NCBI RefSeq assembly: GCF_009760405.1
Contig: NZ_WRPP01000001.1
Coordinates: 682,001-746,000 of the forward strand
Direction of reading: 5' to 3'
Source of the DNA: Nocardia terrae
GTDB taxonomy: Bacteria; Actinomycetota; Actinomycetes; Mycobacteriales; Mycobacteriaceae
Length of the DNA: 64,000 nucleotides
The position numbers were made by a program, and so were the translations under genes. Positions within the stretch are counted from its first letter, which is position 1. Each line of letters starts with the position of its first letter. The notes below the pieces were generated by a model. The model saw nothing but the letters and a program-made list of their open reading frames with translations. It was not told the origin of the DNA and searched no databases. Below, in pieces: positions 18,920 to 27,483 of this stretch.

Positions 18920-19942
18920 TTATCGTGCCGCCCGTCTTCCGGGATGCAGCTGGATCTTGCGTCCGGTGCCCGCGCGGAAGGTCCGCAGGGCATCGCCGAA
19001 TTCATCGAGCGCGAAATCGTGGGTGATCACGATGTCCGCGTCGATGACGCCCTCTCCCATCAGATCCACGGCCCGCCCGAAACTGTGCAGGACGGCCATC
19101 GACCCCACGATCTTGATCTCGTCGTTGTAGATGCGGAACGGCGAGATGCTCGCCCGCGCCGCCTCGGGTGCGACCCCGAACTGCTGATAGGTGCCGCCGC
19201 GGCGGACCCGCGCGAGCCCGTCCTCGATGGCGGCCACCGTTCCGCTGCAATCGATCACGATCTCCCAGCCCTCGGGCCGATCCATATCGTCGGCGGACAC
19301 GGTGGCCGCGGCCGCGCCCAGGGTGCGCGCGATGGCCAGCCGATCGGCATTGGTGTCCACCATCGACACCGACGCCGCGCCCGCCGCGATCCCCAGCTGC
19401 AGCATGAGCAGGCCCATGGTGCCCGCGCCGTAGATCAGATAGTGTGCGCCGAGTTGCCGTGGCAGCACGTCGAATCCGTGCACCGCGCACGAGAGCGGTT
19501 CCACCAGTGCGCCGTGGGCGGGCGAGAGATGCCCCGGCAGCCGATAACAGTTGGCGGCGGGCACTTTCACGTACTCGGCCATGGCCCCGTCCACGGTGTC
19601 GCCGATCGCGCCCCAGTTCTCGCAGAGATTGCCGCGCCCGATCGCGCAGTAGTGGCAGCGCCCGCAGAACAGCGACGGATCCACCGCCACCCGATCCCCG
19701 ACCCGCACCCCGGCCGCGCCCGCCCCCAACGCCACAACTTCTCCGGCGAATTCGTGTCCCGGCACGATCGGATACGGTGTGGGCGGGAATTCGCCCTCGA
19801 CGATATGGATATCGGTGCCGCATATGCCGACCGCGTCGACCCGGATCACCACTTCGCCCGCGCCCGGCGTCGGGTCCGGAACAGATTCGACCGAGAACTG
19901 TCCGGGCTTCTCGACAACCAAGGCGCGCATAGCAATAACCAT
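18920..19942 (-). CDS. Zinc-dependent polyol/alcohol dehydrogenase
   Basis: A 340-residue medium-chain dehydrogenase. The catalytic zinc ligands are in GICGTDIH and PGHEFAGE. The structural-zinc cysteines CGRCHYCAIGRGNLC are complete, and the NAD-binding YGAGTMGLLMLQ follows. Similarity in length and motifs is to L-iditol, ribitol and D-arabinitol dehydrogenases. Translation could also begin at the ATG at 19930; neither start has a clear ribosome site. The downstream xylulokinase suggests that the product is D-xylulose, with xylitol or D-arabinitol as substrate. Confidence 0.82.
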   Translation of the reverse strand: MVIAMRALVVEKPGQFSVESVPDPTPGAGEVVIRVDAVGICGTDIHIVEGEFPPTPYPIVPGHEFAGEVVALGAGAAGVRVGDRVAVDPSLFCGRCHYCAIGRGNLCENWGAIGDTVDGAMAEYVKVPAANCYRLPGHLSPAHGALVEPLSCAVHGFDVLPRQLGAHYLIYGAGTMGLLMLQLGIAAGAASVSMVDTNADRLAIARTLGAAAATVSADDMDRPEGWEIVIDCSGTVAAIEDGLARVRRGGTYQQFGVAPEAARASISPFRIYNDEIKIVGSMAVLHSFGRAVDLMGEGVIDADIVITHDFALDEFGDALRTFRAGTGRKIQLHPGRRAAR

Positions 19943-20000
19943 GCACCCGTGCGCCGTCCATTCGACGCGTTTTACTCAATAGCAATCGCACGTTTCCGTT

Positions 20001-20031
20001 TTTCCCGGAATCGTTACGGGGAACCGGGAAA
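20001..20031 (-). terminator. Hairpin after the GH172-like gene
   Basis: TTTCCCGG and CCGGGAAA are exact complements separated by 15 bases. The hairpin lies just past the stop of the DUF2961 gene on the minus strand, in the 111-base gap before the dehydrogenase. It would separate the two transcription units. Confidence 0.45.
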
Positions 20032-20053
20032 TGAGACCGAGCGGAATGTGAGA

Positions 20054-21061
20054 TCACGGGAGCGCCTGGTACCAGAACGCGGTCGAGGCCACATGCGCCT
20101 GGTCCAGTGGAAGGTAGTGCCCGTCCTCGCGCCAGCCCAGCGCCTGCACGGTGGCGCGCAGTCCGTGGTCGAAACAGATGGGGTCGGGAATGTGCCAGCG
20201 ATACATGCCGAATCGCTGCTGCGGTTCGTAGATTCGATGCGGCGGCAACACCTGCGGCATGCCCAGATAGGGGGATGAGTAGGGGCGATAAGCGCCCTCG
20301 AGATCGAAATTCCAGGCGCCGCCGAAATAGTCCTCGGTACCGGTGCCGCAGACGGTGGGGAATTCGGCGTCGTCGTCGAGATAGAACTTCAGCTCCCCCT
20401 CGCCCCACCAGCCCGCGGCACGGGGCTGCACCGCCAGATATGTCCCCGCGTACCGGCCGGGGCCGCCCTCGATTTCGACGATCGGATGCTCGGCCGGGGT
20501 GCCCAGCGGATCGCTGCAGCGCCACCGGGCGTGCAGATACCCGGCGGCGCCGGATAGTTCCTCCTCCAGATAGGTGATCTGGTAGTAGACCGGCGCGGCC
20601 CGCTCGGAGCCGTTGTGCAGGGTGATCAGGGCGCGGTGGTGGAAGGGCATGGGCCAGTAGCTGTTCAGCCCGCCGGCCGGTGCGACCACCACCATCGCGG
20701 AGTTGATCAGCGCCAGTTCGTCCCAGCCGTTGCAGAAGAAGTCGCCCAGCGGTACCGCGACGGCCGGTTCCGGCGCGTCGTCCCAATACATCTGGAGGGT
20801 GAAGTCGCCCAGCAGCGCACGGTCGGTGGTGAGCCACAGGTGCCGGATCACGCCGGGCCCGGAAACATCGGCGAGCGTGGCGGTTTCGCCCGGTGGCAGA
20901 TCGATCGACGGCGAGACCTTCCAGCCGCGGCCCAGTCCCGCCGCCGCGAACGCGCCCGTCCCGGCCAGGGCGCGGCCACCGCCGCCGGGCGCGCCGGTGG
21001 GATTCTCGGCGCTCACCGAGCGGGTGCGCCGACCGTCCAGTTCCCAGATCTCGTGCACCAT
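20054..21061 (-). CDS. DUF2961 / glycoside hydrolase family 172 protein
   Basis: A 335-residue protein with the family hallmark GTGTEDYFGGAWNFDLEGAY (catalytic-type Glu), an N-terminal GPGVIRHLWLTTD and a jelly-roll-like pattern throughout. DUF2961 was redefined as GH172. Characterised members act on D-arabinofuranose or D-fructofuranose linkages, including the D-arabinan of mycobacterial cell walls. ATG 21061 starts at VHEIWELDGRR; the upstream ATG at 21112 adds unlikely sequence. No signal peptide is present, so it may act on imported or recycled fragments. It is upstream of polyol dehydrogenase and xylulokinase genes. Confidence 0.8.
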   Translation of the reverse strand: MVHEIWELDGRRTRSVSAENPTGAPGGGGRALAGTGAFAAAGLGRGWKVSPSIDLPPGETATLADVSGPGVIRHLWLTTDRALLGDFTLQMYWDDAPEPAVAVPLGDFFCNGWDELALINSAMVVVAPAGGLNSYWPMPFHHRALITLHNGSERAAPVYYQITYLEEELSGAAGYLHARWRCSDPLGTPAEHPIVEIEGGPGRYAGTYLAVQPRAAGWWGEGELKFYLDDDAEFPTVCGTGTEDYFGGAWNFDLEGAYRPYSSPYLGMPQVLPPHRIYEPQQRFGMYRWHIPDPICFDHGLRATVQALGWREDGHYLPLDQAHVASTAFWYQALP

Positions 21062-21113
21062 GCGAATTTTCGCACGCGCGCAACCCGCCTGACCCGGACA
21101 TGAGGCGGACAAA

Positions 21114-21152
21114 CGAATGCCGACGTCGTCCGATTCGCGACGCCGGCATTCG
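21114..21152 (-). terminator. Hairpin downstream of the first secreted phosphatase
   Basis: CGAATGCCG and CGGCATTCG are the outer arms, with inner CGTCG/CGACG pairing. On the minus strand the stem is followed by TTT. It lies 12 bases after the phosphatase stop. Confidence 0.6.
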
Positions 21153-21163
21153 TGGTAAAACGC

Positions 21164-22102
21164 CTAGTTGCCGATGCCGCCCTGCTGGATCAGCTTGGCC
21201 TGCAGGATGCCGACGGTCGCGCCGTCGATGCCCAGCCCCTGGAAGACGAAGTTGTTCATCGTGCCGTAGGACTGCACGGCCTGGGCGAACGCCGCGTCCA
21301 GGTAGTCGCTCTGCACCCCGAGCACCGGCGCGAACAGCGACGGATCGGTGACCAGGCCCTTGGCCACCAGCGCGTCCATGGTGGCCTTGTTGGAGGCCGC
21401 CAGGCGATCGTTGGAGAGCAGGTAGTTGTCGTAGATCGCGGCGTTGGGGGTGCCCAGGATGCTCATCAGGATCGCGGTCATCCAGCCGGTGCGATCCTTG
21501 CCCGCGGTGCAGTGGTACAGCACCGGACCCGAAGCATTGGCGATGTCCTTGAGCGCCGTGCCGAACTGGGCGCGGGCGGTCGGATCGGTCACCATCCACT
21601 TGTAGTAATCGACCATGAACTGCGCGGCCTTGCCGTCACCGAGCAGCTGCTGCTGCACGGTCGGCCCGCCCTGCACGGCCTTGGCGAAGAACAGGTAGAA
21701 GTCGTTGTTCGGGTCGTAGACCGGCAGCGACTCCTCCGGAATCGACGCGGGCAGCGAATCCGGGTTCTGGGCGCGCTCGGTCGGGCTGCGGAAGTCGATC
21801 ACCTTGGTGACCCCCGCCGCGATCAGGGTCTGCTGATCGGTGCCGGTCAGATGGTTGAGGGCGTCGGTGCGGAAGACCTGGCCGGACTTGATCTGCGCGA
21901 CACCGTTGTTGGCCGCGACACCGCCGATATCGCGGGCATTGGGCGCGCCTTGCAGCGCGAAGTCCGCGCCGACCGGGGCCTGGCGCAGTATCGAACTCGT
22001 CGGCGCCGCCTGGACGGCCGGGGTGAGGGTGATCGGGACGGCGGCGATGAGCGCGGCGGCCACACCGGTAAGGGTGCCGCGCAGGGCACGAGAGATAGTC
22101 AC
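21164..22102 (-). CDS. Secreted tyrosine-phosphatase-like protein A (MptpB family)
   Basis: A 312-residue precursor from a GTG start preceded by AAAGGAAA. Residues 1-32 form a Sec signal peptide ending TPAVQAA. The mature part has ANARDIGG-like N-terminal text (PNARDIGGVAANNG), VFRTDALNHL and the phosphatase P-loop YHCTAGKDRTGWM. Activity would be on extracellular aryl, protein or lipid phosphate. It is a clear tandem paralogue of the upstream gene; large blocks such as SLPVYDPNNDFYLFF and QQQLLGDGKA are shared. Mycobacterial MptpB is an exported virulence phosphatase. Confidence 0.85.
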   Translation of the reverse strand: MTISRALRGTLTGVAAALIAAVPITLTPAVQAAPTSSILRQAPVGADFALQGAPNARDIGGVAANNGVAQIKSGQVFRTDALNHLTGTDQQTLIAAGVTKVIDFRSPTERAQNPDSLPASIPEESLPVYDPNNDFYLFFAKAVQGGPTVQQQLLGDGKAAQFMVDYYKWMVTDPTARAQFGTALKDIANASGPVLYHCTAGKDRTGWMTAILMSILGTPNAAIYDNYLLSNDRLAASNKATMDALVAKGLVTDPSLFAPVLGVQSDYLDAAFAQAVQSYGTMNNFVFQGLGIDGATVGILQAKLIQQGGIGN

Positions 22103-22127
22103 TCGCGAATTTCCTTTCGGGACAACG

Positions 22128-22155
22128 CGGACCGGGACAGGTCGGCCCCGGTCCG
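22128..22155. terminator. First of two hairpins between the tandem phosphatase genes
   Basis: CGGACCGGG and CCCGGTCCG arms with a 10-base loop, followed on the plus strand by TTTT. On the coding (minus) strand it lies about 50 bases past the stop of phosphatase B, so it may attenuate transcription into phosphatase A. Confidence 0.45.
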
Positions 22156-22160
22156 TTTTG

Positions 22161-22188
22161 CCGCGATCGATTCCACACGCGATCGCGG
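22161..22188. terminator. Second hairpin between the tandem phosphatase genes
   Basis: CCGCGATCG and CGATCGCGG arms with a 10-base loop. It lies 15 bases past the stop of phosphatase B on the minus strand. No U tract is seen. Confidence 0.4.
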
Positions 22189-22203
22189 CGCGCTGCGGAG
22201 GTC

Positions 22204-23121
22204 TTACGTGCCGACGAGCTTGGACTTCAGCGTCGCGACGGTCGCGCCGTCGATGCCCAGACCCTGCGACAGGAAGTTGTCGAAGGAGCCGAAGCTCTGC
22301 TGCACGGCGTCGAAGGAAGCGTCGAGGTAGTCGCGGTCGACGCCGAGGATGGGGGTGAACAGCGCGGGATCGGTGACCAGTCCCTTGGCGACCAGACCGT
22401 CCAGGGTGGCCTGGTTCGAGGCGGCCAGGTTGTCGTTGGACGCCAGGTAGTCGTTGTAGATCTGGCCCTTCGGCGCGCCCAGCGCGCTCAGCAGGATGGC
22501 CGACATCCAGCCGGTGCGGTCCTTACCGGCGGTGCAGTGGAACAGCACCGGGCCGCTCGCACCGGCGATCTCCTTGACCGCGGCGCCGAACTGCGACCGC
22601 GCGGTCGCGTCGGTGACCAACCATTTGTAGTAGTCGACCATGAACTGCTTGGCCTTGCCGTCGCCCAGCAGCTGCTGCTGCACGCTCGGCCCGCCCTGGA
22701 TGGCCTTGCCGACGAACAGGTAGAAGTCGTTGTTCGGGTCGTAGACCGGCAGCGACTTCACCGGGATCGACGCCGGGACCTTGTCCGGATTCTGGCCGCG
22801 CTCGGTCGGACTGCGGAAGTCGATGATCTCCGCGATGCCCGCCGACACCAGCTGCTGCTGCTCGGCGTCGCCGAGCTTGTTCAGCGCGTCGGACCGGAAC
22901 ACCGACCCGTCCCTCAGCTTGCCCCCGCCGCCCTGGGTCGGAATGCCGCTCAGGTCACGGGCGTTCGGCGCGTCCGGCAGGTTCAGCGACGCGCTCTTGG
23001 GCGACTGCAGGACCGGGATGTTCGGCGACGCCAGCGCCGGGGTCACGGCGATCGGGGTGAGGGCGATGAGCGCGGCGGCTACACCGGTGAGTGTGCCGCG
23101 CACGGCGCGCGAAATCGTCAC
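22204..23121 (-). CDS. Secreted tyrosine-phosphatase-like protein B (MptpB family)
   Basis: A 305-residue precursor starting at GTG 23121, which aligns with the start of paralogue A and is preceded by AAAGGAA; the ATG at 23163 is less likely. The signal peptide is about residues 1-32 (VTISRAVRGTLTGVAAALIA to TPALA). The P-loop HCTAGKDRTGWM and most surrounding text are shared with paralogue A. The N-terminal mature part differs (SIPTQGGGGKLRDGSV-like). It lies 115 bases downstream of the SDR/PEP-utilizer gene on the same strand, so the three may be co-transcribed. Confidence 0.84.
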   Translation of the reverse strand: MTISRAVRGTLTGVAAALIALTPIAVTPALASPNIPVLQSPKSASLNLPDAPNARDLSGIPTQGGGGKLRDGSVFRSDALNKLGDAEQQQLVSAGIAEIIDFRSPTERGQNPDKVPASIPVKSLPVYDPNNDFYLFVGKAIQGGPSVQQQLLGDGKAKQFMVDYYKWLVTDATARSQFGAAVKEIAGASGPVLFHCTAGKDRTGWMSAILLSALGAPKGQIYNDYLASNDNLAASNQATLDGLVAKGLVTDPALFTPILGVDRDYLDASFDAVQQSFGSFDNFLSQGLGIDGATVATLKSKLVGT

Positions 23122-23236
23122 GGGGGCGTTCCTTTCGAAAACGGGACCCCACCGTGCCGTCACGGCGACGTTCGGTGCGGGTCCCGCTGAGTGAGATGTC
23201 CTCGGGCGCTTGACCGTTCGAGGACCGGTCTTCGGG

Positions 23237-25624
23237 CTAGTCGGTATCGGCGAGCAGGGTGACGGTGCCGGCCGCGCCGTCGACGCGGACGCGCTGGCCG
23301 TCCTTCAGGGCATCGGAGGCGGTCTTGGTGTCGACGACGCAGGGGACGCCGAACTCGCGGGCCACGATGGCGGCGTGCGAGGCCGCGCCGCCGATATCGG
23401 TGACCACCGCGCCCGCGTAGGCGAACATGGCGGTGTGGCCGGTATCGGTGACCGCGGCGACCAGGATGTCGCCGGGCTCGATGTCGTCGTCGAGGGTCAT
23501 CACGCGCTTGACGGTGCCCTCCACCACGCCCGGGCTCACGCCCAGGCCGGACAGGGTGTCGCCCACCGCGATCGCGCCGGAGATCTCCTCCGGCTCCCAG
23601 GGGCCGTTGATCACATCGGGCATGCGCACGGCCTGGTACCTGGTGCGCTCGGCCCGGCGGCGGGCCACCCGCTCCTTCATATCGGCCGGGGCCCAGAGGA
23701 TTTCGTCCAGGTTGAGGAAGGCCGAGTCCTCGATCTCGGTGAGCTTGCCCGCCTTCACCAGTCGCGCCGCGCGCTCCTGGGTGGCCAGGCGCAGGCAGTT
23801 GGTGACGCGCACGACCGCGTCGCGGGCGCGTTCGCGGTAGACGGTCGCGCCGACGGCCATCTTGGCGGTGCGGCCGCTCGGCTCCGGCACCGGTTCCCGG
23901 TGCGGTGCGGGCATTTCCGCGGCCCGGCCCGCGGCGGTGACCAGCAATTCGGGGCGGTCGCCGAAGGTGGCGTTGATGAGCTCGCACTCGCCGGGGCCGC
24001 GGTGGCCGATCCGGGCCAGCTCCTGGTCCAGGGCGTGGGCGAATTCGGGGGACTTCTCGCGGGCGGCGGCCACATCGCCGCTCTTGGCGACCTCCTGCAG
24101 CCCGGCGTCCTTGCGGCACAACGCCGCCAGCCGCTCCACGGCCAGCATGGTCTTGGCCGACTCCAGCCGGTTCAGGTCGATCTTGACCTCGCCCTTGTGG
24201 GCCGCGGTCGCCGCGCCGGTCATCATGACGCCGATGGAGGCCGCCTGCCAGGCCTGGTTGAGGCGGTCGCGCCAGAGCAGCGCGCGAGCGTGCAGCTGCT
24301 CGTCGGTGAGCTCCGAGATCTGGTCGCGGGTCAGGGCTTCCGCGTGTGCGGCGGCATTGATGTGCTCCGCGGTCTTGCTGAACTTCATCGCGGTGGCGGC
24401 GACCCGGCCCATGGCCTTGAAAGTGCCCGCGCGGGCGGCCATTCCGGTCGGCATGGCGGGGCGGCCCTCGGGGTGCAGCTCGACATCGCCGATGGTGCCG
24501 TAGACGTCGCGGCGCACGCTCTCCTCGTCCCAGCCCGGCATGTTCTGCGCGGAGAAGACGCCGATGGAGGCGTTGATGTACATGTGGTGGCCGAGCACGC
24601 TGGTGACGCGGGAAACCCAGTGCTCCAACGCGATTCCCTCGATGGCGATCATATGGCCCATGGCCTCGTTGCCCAGGCGGATCGCGCCCGCCTGCAGGTC
24701 GATGGTCAGCGGGGTGAGCGGGCCGGGCAGCGCCTCGGAGGTGTTGGTGGCGGTGTAGACGGGGATGCGGTCGTCGATCAGATCGTCGAACTCGCCCTGA
24801 AGGCCCTCGGGCGCGGCCGATTTCAGCGCGTAGCCGTCGGAGGTCGGGGCGTTCTGCGGCACCACGTGGCTGGGCAGCGGGATCGCGCCGCGGCGGGCGC
24901 GCACACCGGAACCGGTGCTCTTGCGGCCGTGCAGGCCGCGCGCCACATCGGCGATCACCTCGGCGGCGGTCCAGCCGGAGCGGAAGCCCCACTCCTCGCG
25001 GGCGGCGGTGGTGTCCACCCGGACCCGGGAGGTCGCGGACTTCGGCAGCCACGCACTGTATTTCACGCCCGCGTCGGCGAGGATGCGCTTGACCTCCGGG
25101 CCGGACACCTCACCCGGCGCGGCCAGCTCGACCACGCCGCCGCGCTGCGACAGCGCCGCCCGCACCAGGAACCGCTCGAGGTCGTCGTAGTGCAGGACCT
25201 GGATGCTGTCCTTGCCCGCGGTGAGGCTTTCCAGGGTGCGCCAGGCGCTCTTGTCCATGCGGCGGCCCGCGACCAGGGCGGTGCGCACGAGCAGCGTGTC
25301 CGCACCCGAGCCGGTCACGACCTGCTCGACATTCGAATCTGCCCCCGCCGCAACGGGAACCACGAGGCGCGCGCCGGATTCCTCGGCGGCCCGCGCGATC
25401 GCCGCGATACCGGTCCCGGCCAGGTGCACGATCGCGTCGACGCCGCCCGCCGCCCGCGCGCAGACCCCGGCATCGGACAGGTCGCCGACGATCACCTCGA
25501 CCCGCGGGTCGACATAACGGTGGCGCTGCCGGTCCAGACCGACCACCTCGTGCCCCGCGGCCAGCAGCATGCGCGACACGGCCCGGCCGCTCGGCTCGGT
25601 GACTCCGGTGACCAGAATCCGCAT
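23237..25624 (-). CDS. NAD-epimerase-like / PEP-utilizer swivel-domain fusion
   Basis: A 795-residue protein; ATG 25624 follows AGGAGGAG. Residues 1-230 are an atypical SDR/NmrA-like Rossmann domain with TGVTEPSG, in which the central Gly of TGxxGxxG is replaced. Residues about 275-660 resemble the middle domain of rifampin phosphotransferase and PEP synthase-like enzymes (ATNTSEALPGPLTPLT). Residues about 690-795 are the phosphohistidine swivel domain, with GGAASHAAIVAREFGVPCVV and His 750. The ATP-grasp domain that normally charges this His is absent. I recall the same architecture in mycobacterial Rv2047c. It is divergent from the KstD-like gene across an operator copy. Confidence 0.8.
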   Translation of the reverse strand: MRILVTGVTEPSGRAVSRMLLAAGHEVVGLDRQRHRYVDPRVEVIVGDLSDAGVCARAAGGVDAIVHLAGTGIAAIARAAEESGARLVVPVAAGADSNVEQVVTGSGADTLLVRTALVAGRRMDKSAWRTLESLTAGKDSIQVLHYDDLERFLVRAALSQRGGVVELAAPGEVSGPEVKRILADAGVKYSAWLPKSATSRVRVDTTAAREEWGFRSGWTAAEVIADVARGLHGRKSTGSGVRARRGAIPLPSHVVPQNAPTSDGYALKSAAPEGLQGEFDDLIDDRIPVYTATNTSEALPGPLTPLTIDLQAGAIRLGNEAMGHMIAIEGIALEHWVSRVTSVLGHHMYINASIGVFSAQNMPGWDEESVRRDVYGTIGDVELHPEGRPAMPTGMAARAGTFKAMGRVAATAMKFSKTAEHINAAAHAEALTRDQISELTDEQLHARALLWRDRLNQAWQAASIGVMMTGAATAAHKGEVKIDLNRLESAKTMLAVERLAALCRKDAGLQEVAKSGDVAAAREKSPEFAHALDQELARIGHRGPGECELINATFGDRPELLVTAAGRAAEMPAPHREPVPEPSGRTAKMAVGATVYRERARDAVVRVTNCLRLATQERAARLVKAGKLTEIEDSAFLNLDEILWAPADMKERVARRRAERTRYQAVRMPDVINGPWEPEEISGAIAVGDTLSGLGVSPGVVEGTVKRVMTLDDDIEPGDILVAAVTDTGHTAMFAYAGAVVTDIGGAASHAAIVAREFGVPCVVDTKTASDALKDGQRVRVDGAAGTVTLLADTD

Positions 25625-25711
25625 TGACTCTCCTCCTCGTGCAGGCGTCCCCAACCACAGTGACGCCGTTCACACACCATCCCCATTGCGCAGTCGGGTG
25701 ACGGGTCGCAG

Positions 25712-25726
25712 TCCCGGTCAACGGGA
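25712..25726. promoter_or_regulatory. Candidate operator, copy d of the shared palindrome
   Basis: TCCCGGTCAACGGGA is a full consensus match. It lies 65 bases upstream of the KstD-like start and 88 bases upstream of the divergent SDR/PEP-utilizer start, so it may serve both. Confidence 0.65.
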
Positions 25727-25790
25727 TCGGGGAATCGGTCAGCAAGATGTACCGCTAAGTAGGAGCGCGGTCGGCGGGGATCGTGCAGGC

Positions 25791-27299
25791 ATGACAGTCC
25801 GGAATTCGGTCACGCCACGGGCGGCCGGCGAGGTGAGCAACTACGACATCGAGACCGATGTGCTGGTCGTCGGCTACGGCGCGGCGGGCGCGTCGGCGGC
25901 CTTCGAGGCCGCGTATGCCGGGGCACAGGTGCTGGTGGTGGACCGGGCCGGCGGCGCGGGCGGCGCGTCGGCCATGTCCGGCGGCGAGATCTACCTGGGC
26001 GGCGGCACACCGATCCAGACGGCGTGCGGATACGACGACAGCCCCGAGGCCATGGCGGCCTTCCTGAAAGCGGCCCTGGGAGCCGGTGCGGACGCCGCCA
26101 AGATCGACGAATACAGCGCGGGCAGCGTCGAGCACTTCCATTGGCTCGTCGACCGCGGCGTGCCCTTCAAGCCGACCATGTGGGATGCCCCGACCTGGGT
26201 ACCGCCCACCGACGACGGCCTGATGTGGCTGGGCGAGAACAGCTGGCCCTTCACCGAACTGGCCGCCCCCGCCCCACGCGGGCACCGGCCCACCGCCAAC
26301 GACTTCGGCGGCAGACTGCTGATGGAATGCCTGTCCACGGCCGCCGAATCCGCCGGTGCCGCCACGCTTTTCGACACCTATGTGAGCGCCCTGATCGTCG
26401 CCGACGACGGCACCGTCACCGGGGCCGTGGCCCGCCGCTACGGCATGGAGCTCACCATTCGCGCCCGCCGCGGAATCGTGCTCACCACGGGCGGTTTCGT
26501 CGACAACGACGACATGCTCGCCGCCCACGCACCGCAGCTGCTCGGCCACACCAAGGTCAGCGCGGGCACCGACGACGGCTCCGGCATCCGCATGGCCCAG
26601 GCGCTCGGCGCGGCCGTGCGTCACATGAACGCGGGCCAGGTCGGCATGTCCCTGATCCCGGGCCTGGCCGCGCGCGGCATGGTCGTCAACGCCCTGGGCC
26701 GCCGCTTCGTCAACGAGGACACCTACCCCGGCCGCATCGGCCAGCACGCGCTCTACCGCCAGAACATGGGCGGCAGCTGGGCCGGCGACGACACCGCGGT
26801 CTGGGTCATCGTGGACGAGCACGGCTTCGAGGACGTCCCCGAACCCCAGCGCTGGGGCGTCCAGCCCACCCACGTCGCCGAAACCCCCGCCGAGCTGGAG
26901 TCTCTCACCGGCCTGCCCGCCGGCGCACTGACGGCCGCGATCGCGCGCTACAACGAATTCGCCGCGCGCGGACAGGATCTCGACCATCACAAGTCCACCC
27001 GCTGGCTCCGCCCCCTGACCCCGCCGCTGGCCGCCATCGACGTGAAGGCCGGGGTCCGCCCGCCCTCGGAGTCCGGCGACCGCCGCGGCACCGGCGCTTC
27101 GGTCTTCACCCTCGGCGGCCTCCACACCGACCTCGACGGTCACGTCCTCACCCTCGACGGCAAGCCCATCCCCGGCCTGTTCGCCGCGGGGCGAGCCGCC
27201 AACGGCCTGCACGGATTCGGCTATATCAGCGGCACCTCCCTCGGCGACGGCACCTTCTTCGGCCGCCGAGCGGGCACCGCCGCCGCCCGCCGCGCCTGA
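25791..27299 (+). CDS. FAD-dependent dehydrogenase, 3-ketosteroid dehydrogenase/fumarate reductase-like
   Basis: A 502-residue flavoprotein with the FAD motif DVLVVGYGAAGASAAFEAAY, VVDRAGGAGGASAMSGGEIY, and a C-terminal FAD segment PIPGLFAAGRAANGLHGFGY followed by SGTSLGDGTFFGRRAG. This family introduces double bonds next to ketones (KstD) or reduces enoates. The substrate is unproved. ATG 25791 lacks a strong Shine-Dalgarno sequence; upstream in-frame codons run through the operator copy and are unlikely to be used. Its location with hsaA/hsaD-like genes supports ring dehydrogenation in the same pathway. Confidence 0.75.
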   Translation: MTVRNSVTPRAAGEVSNYDIETDVLVVGYGAAGASAAFEAAYAGAQVLVVDRAGGAGGASAMSGGEIYLGGGTPIQTACGYDDSPEAMAAFLKAALGAGADAAKIDEYSAGSVEHFHWLVDRGVPFKPTMWDAPTWVPPTDDGLMWLGENSWPFTELAAPAPRGHRPTANDFGGRLLMECLSTAAESAGAATLFDTYVSALIVADDGTVTGAVARRYGMELTIRARRGIVLTTGGFVDNDDMLAAHAPQLLGHTKVSAGTDDGSGIRMAQALGAAVRHMNAGQVGMSLIPGLAARGMVVNALGRRFVNEDTYPGRIGQHALYRQNMGGSWAGDDTAVWVIVDEHGFEDVPEPQRWGVQPTHVAETPAELESLTGLPAGALTAAIARYNEFAARGQDLDHHKSTRWLRPLTPPLAAIDVKAGVRPPSESGDRRGTGASVFTLGGLHTDLDGHVLTLDGKPIPGLFAAGRAANGLHGFGYISGTSLGDGTFFGRRAGTAAARRA

Positions 27300-27483
27300 C
27301 CCGGCTACCTCGCCCCCGACACCCCGCGTATGCAGATTCACAAAGTCTGGTTGTCAATTGCTGTGATTTCGCTGTTTCCCACTGATTCGGGTGCGGCATA
27401 GGGTTTTCGACGTGGGCGGACAACGCGGGGATTGCCGCGTCCACGGTCGCGTCCCCGGTTGCTACGGGGGCGATCTCGGATAG

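Noticed and set aside
23210..25627. Plus-strand open frame of 805 codons opposite the SDR/PEP-utilizer gene
   Set aside because: The minus strand carries the phosphohistidine motif and a ribosome-binding site; the plus frame has neither domain nor start signal.
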